Program-made: the position numbers and the translations under genes
Part shown: piece after piece, positions 62,388-64,000 of the stretch
How the letters are laid out: every line of letters starts with the position of its first letter
Position numbering within the stretch: the stretch's first letter is position 1
NCBI RefSeq assembly: GCF_900167525.1
Contig: NZ_FUZQ01000007.1
Location: 1-64,000, forward strand
DNA length: 64,000 nucleotides
DNA from: Krasilnikoviella flava
Lineage (GTDB): Bacteria > Actinomycetota > Actinomycetes > Actinomycetales > Cellulomonadaceae
Direction of reading: 5' to 3'
Notes under the pieces: model-generated
The model's database searches: none
What the model was told of the DNA's origin: nothing
The model's input: only the letters and a program-made list of their open reading frames with translations

Positions 62388-62567
62388 TCATGCGGTCAGC
62401 CAGTCGTACAGCCACCGGGCGATGCTGGTGCGCTGTCGGCGGGCGTGCGGCTGCGGGCGCAGCTTGCGCTGCTGCTGCAGTCGGTGGATGGTTCGTCGTC
62501 GCTCGGCGTCCTCGAGACGCTCGCGCTGGATGGCCTGCACGAGAAGCAGGTTCTCCGGGGGAAACAT
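62388..62567 (-). CDS. Small basic hypothetical protein
   Basis: 59 residues from the ATG at 62567 with an AAGGA site upstream. Highly basic and helical (LLLVQAIQRERLEDAERRRT, then QQQRKLRPQPHARRQR), ending in an aromatic motif ARWLYDWLTA. Nucleic-acid binding is possible. An upstream ATG (62618) would add 17 poorly protein-like residues. No family recognised. Confidence 0.6.
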   Translation of the reverse strand: MFPPENLLLVQAIQRERLEDAERRRTIHRLQQQRKLRPQPHARRQRTSIARWLYDWLTA

Positions 62568-62777
62568 GGTGATGGTGTCCTTCGTGACGTGGGGTCGTCG
62601 GTCCGGGCCAGGGACCACCCGTGCGACCGGTGTCTGACCGGCCGCGCGTCACCGCGGTGCATGCATGAGTCTGCCGGGACGTCATCGTCCGGCGCACGGC
62701 TTTTTCCCAGGTGGGCGCGCCCCCGGCCGTGCACGGGGCCGTGGTCGACGGGCGCCGTGCCGATACCATGGGTGCGC

Positions 62778-62850
<73 letters not shown>

Positions 62851-62853
62851 CCG

Positions 62854-63243
62854 TCAGACGGCAGCGGGGCGCGGCATGGCCGCCGCGTCGGCGTGGTCGA
62901 CCAGCTCGCGCCCCTCGCGCCGGATGCGCTCGGAGCCCCACAGCCCGAGCGGGGCGAGCGCGTCGTTGAGCGCCCGCCCGTGCTCGGTGAGCGCGTACTC
63001 GACGCGGGGCGGCACCTCGGCGTAGACGGTGCGCACCACGAGGTCGTCGGCCTCCATCTCGCGCAGGTGCTGGGTGAGCACCTTCTCGCTCACGCCCGGC
63101 AGCCCGCGGCGCAGCTCCGCGAAGCGGCGCACGCCGTGCTCCTCGAGCTCCCAGAGGATGAGGCCCTTCCACTTGCCGCTCACGACGTCGAGCGCGGCGT
63201 CGATGCCGCAGACGTAGGGGCCGCGCCGGGTGCTGGTGGTCAT
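62854..63243 (-). CDS. HxlR-family winged-helix regulator
   Basis: 129 residues. HxlR pattern: CGIDAALDVVSGKWKGLILW, RFAELRRGLPGVSEKVLTQH, LREMEADDLVVR and a wing with PPRVEYALTEHGRAL. A single Cys at residue 12 is the sort of thiol that some members (HypR, QorR-type) use to sense quinones or electrophiles. Divergent from an oxidoreductase gene, which it likely controls through the dyad at 63278-63304. Confidence 0.9.
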   Translation of the reverse strand: MTTSTRRGPYVCGIDAALDVVSGKWKGLILWELEEHGVRRFAELRRGLPGVSEKVLTQHLREMEADDLVVRTVYAEVPPRVEYALTEHGRALNDALAPLGLWGSERIRREGRELVDHADAAAMPRPAAV

Positions 63244-63277
63244 GGTGCTCCTCGTGTCCGGGTACCTCCCTCGAGGT

Positions 63278-63304
63278 AAGTACCGCAGTTTTTTGTGCGT
63301 ACTT
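63278..63304. promoter_or_regulatory. Dyad operator between hxlR-type regulator and oxidoreductase
   Basis: AAGTACCGCA (63278-63287) and TGCGTACTT (63296-63304) are inverted repeats differing by one base, separated by an A/T-rich 8-base centre in an otherwise G+C-rich region. Likely HxlR-type binding site controlling both divergent genes. Confidence 0.65.
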
Positions 63305-63379
63305 CACACGCTTGCCGTACCCCCTGAGCATGGAGGTGTCCGGCTCGAAGGACAAGTCCCGACACCAGGAGGAGACCCC

Positions 63380-64000
63380 ATGACGCAGCACCACGCACCG
63401 ATCGAGCAGGCTCCGGTCACCGTGATCGGCCTGGGCCCGATGGGCCAGGCGATGGTCCGCAGCCTGCTCAACGGCGGCCACCCCGTCACGGTCTGGAACC
63501 GCACCCCGTCCCGGGCCGACGGCGTGGTGGCGGCCGGTGCGGCCTTCGCGCCCACGCCCCGCGAGGCGCTGGAGGCGGCCGAGCTGGTCGTGCTCAGCCT
63601 CACCGACTACGCCGCGATGGACGCGATCCTCGACGGCGCGGCCGACGCGCTCGCCGGTCGCACGCTCGTCAACCTCAGCTCGGACACGCCGGACCGGACC
63701 CGCGCTGCGGCCTCGTGGGCCGCGGAGCACGGGGCCGGCTTCCTCACCGGCGGCGTGATGACGCCTGCGCCGATGGTGGGTACCGACGAGGCCTTCGTCT
63801 ACTACTCCGGGCCGCAGGAGCTGCTCGAGCGGCACCGCGACGCCCTCGGGCGGATCGGGCGCCCGCGCTACCTCGGGGCGGACCCGGGGCTGGCGCAGCT
63901 GATGTACCAGGCGCAGCTCGACGTCTTCCTCACGTCGTTGTCCGCGCTGATGCACGCCACGGCGCTGATCGGCTCCGCGGGCCTGCCCGCCCGCGAGTTC
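63380..64000 (+). CDS. NAD(P)-dependent oxidoreductase, beta-hydroxyacid dehydrogenase/imine reductase type (partial)
   Basis: 207 residues to the window end. The nucleotide-binding motif VTVIGLGPMGQAMVRSLLNG and the segment VTVWNRTPSRADGVVAAGA match the 6PGDH-like N-terminal domain. GGVMTPAPMVGTDEAFVYYS marks the imine-reductase-like branch, which lacks the catalytic Lys of hydroxyacid dehydrogenases at this site. The C-terminal helical domain is cut off. AGGAGGAG precedes the ATG. Paired with the divergent HxlR regulator. Confidence 0.88.
   Translation, partial: MTQHHAPIEQAPVTVIGLGPMGQAMVRSLLNGGHPVTVWNRTPSRADGVVAAGAAFAPTPREALEAAELVVLSLTDYAAMDAILDGAADALAGRTLVNLSSDTPDRTRAAASWAAEHGAGFLTGGVMTPAPMVGTDEAFVYYSGPQELLERHRDALGRIGRPRYLGADPGLAQLMYQAQLDVFLTSLSALMHATALIGSAGLPAREF

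Overview
The window reads as the chromosome of a high-GC Gram-positive actinobacterium, most likely Micrococcales (Promicromonosporaceae/Cellulomonadaceae-like). The evidence is very high G+C, frequent GTG starts, GTGA/ATGA gene overlaps, actinobacterial gene orders (prfB-ftsE-ftsX-smpB-ssrA; pncB, clpS-DUF2017-murI-MBL, rph/rdgB), and families largely confined to actinobacteria (DUF2637, DUF3039, DUF4349, DUF2017, DUF4916, Pr6Pr). This is inferred from content only; no database was searched.

Layout. 1-6.2 kb is an accessory island of lower G+C. It holds a complete IS3-family insertion sequence (1-1365) that cuts a small membrane-protein gene, a DUF2511-like lipoprotein, three hypothetical genes and a plasmid/integrative-element-like trio (DUF2637 membrane/HTH protein, small partner, winged-helix protein). 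The island abuts the 3' stub of a tadC-like gene at about 6.24 kb. The rest of a Tad/Flp pilus locus follows (small membrane protein, TadE, TadE-like, TadG-like), interrupted by a VOC gene that carries a 10-bp tandem-duplication frameshift. 8.5-11.4 kb holds nsrR-hmp (nitric oxide sensing and detoxification), a DUF1089 protein and an ankyrin protein. 11.4-17.2 kb is core: prfB, ftsEX with an EnvC-like M23 hydrolase, smpB and tmRNA.

17.3-29 kb: an alcohol dehydrogenase, then an amino-sugar region. It has a GH20 hexosaminidase, a DUF4349 lipoprotein, and an apparent operon of ROK repressor, sugar-binding lipoprotein, two permeases, ROK kinase, second binding lipoprotein and nagB. Together these suggest import and phosphorylation of GlcNAc or chito-oligosaccharides feeding GlcN-6-P deamination; no nagA and no ABC ATPase lie in the window. 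29-39 kb is largely core: DUF3039-helicase, pncB, clpS-DUF2017-murI-MBL-DUF3054, rph-rdgB and an ABC-F ATPase. 39-46 kb: SNF2 helicase, Pr6Pr protein, DUF4916 protein, thioredoxin, tRNA-Leu, peroxiredoxin, GroES-like protein, acyl-CoA dehydrogenase and two identical tRNA-Lys genes.

46-64 kb: a 1328-residue secreted metallophosphoesterase with three internal repeats, a HupE-like protein, trmB, an acetate symporter pair (DUF485-actP), and a glycine betaine/choline-type ABC transporter on divergent units whose binding protein looks circularly permuted. Then come an ATP-grasp protein, an MFS transporter fused to an ankyrin domain, tRNA-His, orn, a small basic protein, tRNA-Arg, and a divergent HxlR regulator/NAD(P)-dependent oxidoreductase pair cut by the window end.

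A window-wide signal is the recurrence of a TANNNT hexamer 6-8 nt before the start codon of about 20 genes, implying many leaderless transcripts. No gene-free stretch longer than 300 bases was found. No CRISPR array, complete prophage or classical defence system is convincing; the least described items are the permuted binding protein, the MFS-ankyrin fusion and the island hypotheticals.
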